5,954 nucleotides of DNA from the NCBI GenBank assembly GCA_934667295.1, contig CAKULR010000109.1:1-5954 (forward strand), in the 5' to 3' direction. Under the pieces are notes generated by a model that worked only from the letters and a program-made list of their open reading frames with translations, was not told the DNA's origin and did no database searches. This document shows positions 5,776 to 5,954 of this stretch, one piece after another. Origin of the DNA: an uncultured Kiritimatiellota bacterium (GTDB taxonomy: Bacteria; Verrucomicrobiota; Kiritimatiellia; RFP12; UBA1067). A program made the translations under genes and the position numbers. Numbering within the stretch: the stretch's first letter is position 1; each line of letters begins with the position of its first letter.

Positions 5776-5838
5776 AATTCATTGCGTCTGGCCCCCCGCA
5801 CACCAACCACGGCCGCAACAAGTTGCGGCCCTCCCGCT
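5746..5838. repeat. Compact palindromic intergenic repeat with inverted ends (REP/MITE-like)
   Basis: The ends are inverted copies of a 17-base sequence, AGCGGGAGGGACGCAAT at 5762-5778 and its inverted partner at 5822-5838, matching at 15 of 17 positions. Each end also forms its own hairpin: GACGCAAT / ATTGCGTC (5771-5778 with 5781-5788, 2-nt loop) and GGCCGCAAC / GTTGCGGCC (5811-5819 with 5822-5830, 2-nt loop). A 22-base spacer rich in C and A separates them. The left end is duplicated: AAGCGGGAGGGACGC occurs twice in tandem at 5746-5760 and 5761-5775. No T-tract follows either hairpin, so this is not a standard intrinsic terminator. The layout resembles REP/BIME units or a very small MITE; no transposase is nearby. 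In a transcript starting further upstream it would lie in the leader of the deaminase mRNA. Confidence 0.75.
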
Positions 5839-5954
5839 GCACCGCCCCTGAACGTTCCGCGCCGCCCCCGGTACGGGACATTAGAATGGAGCCCCTAAGC
5901 CCGTGCATTACAACCACCATCACGGTTCCACTCCCGACGCGCGCAGGATGGAGA

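Larger units (their letters stand above)
5720..5954. other. Intergenic region upstream of the deaminase, no supported gene
   Basis: About 235 bases to the window edge. The part next to the deaminase holds its ribosome site and the repeat element at 5746-5838. Beyond 5839 I see no convincing gene: a minus frame remains open from the right edge to 5729, but it runs through the repeat and gives a protein without recognisable features. A minus-strand hexamer TCTAAT at 5880-5885 is one base off a -10 box but has no matching -35, so I do not call it. The end of another upstream gene may lie in the last 30-60 bases (minus frames close at 5895 and 5920), but the pieces are too short to judge. Confidence 0.6.

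Noticed and set aside
5873..5904. Possible hairpin (ACGGG/CCCGT with inner TTAG/CTAA)
   Set aside because: The stem is broken by an asymmetric internal loop and has a 10-nt loop with no T-tract; it could easily be chance.
5729..5923. Minus-strand 64-codon frame upstream of the deaminase
   Set aside because: It reads through the palindromic repeat, has no recognisable domain and overlaps the deaminase ribosome site. The composition is what translated GC-rich noncoding DNA gives.

Overview
This is a GC-rich bacterial chromosomal window in which every supported gene lies on the minus strand. Reading with transcription, from high to low coordinates, the order is mtaD-like deaminase, purA, cdsA, thiS, thiF, an unrecognised gene with a likely OB fold, and dapA, which runs off the left edge. 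Gaps between genes are short (3 to about 80 nt), so the block reads as one operon or several nested units. The organism cannot be named from this alone. High GC, the divergent CdsA signature and the repeat-rich intergenic DNA would fit a PVC-group bacterium such as a Kiritimatiellota or Verrucomicrobiota relative, but this is a weak inference.

Region by region: 5720-5954 holds no supported gene. It carries a compact palindromic repeat element (5746-5838) just upstream of the deaminase. 4490-5719 is an MTA/SAH deaminase-type amidohydrolase. 3106-4452 is a complete adenylosuccinate synthetase with what looks like its own extended -10 promoter overlapping the end of the deaminase gene. 2194-3099 is a CDP-diglyceride synthase. 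1964-2164 and 1355-1960 are a ThiS-type sulfur carrier and its ThiF-type activating enzyme. 583-1275 is a 230-residue protein of unknown role whose core resembles the N-terminal OB domain of DRB0094-type RNA ligases without any ligase domain. 1-529 is the first 176 residues of dihydrodipicolinate synthase, preceded by a second promoter-like motif nearly identical to that of purA.

Functionally this is mostly housekeeping: purine and methyl-cycle salvage (deaminase plus PurA, which could together re-aminate adenosine-type bases lost by deamination), phospholipid synthesis (CdsA), thiamine sulfur transfer or another ThiS-dependent pathway, and lysine/diaminopimelate synthesis. I see no defence island, CRISPR array, RNA gene or transposase. 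The items most worth a second look are the intergenic repeat element, the stand-alone OB-like protein, and the shared promoter motif.
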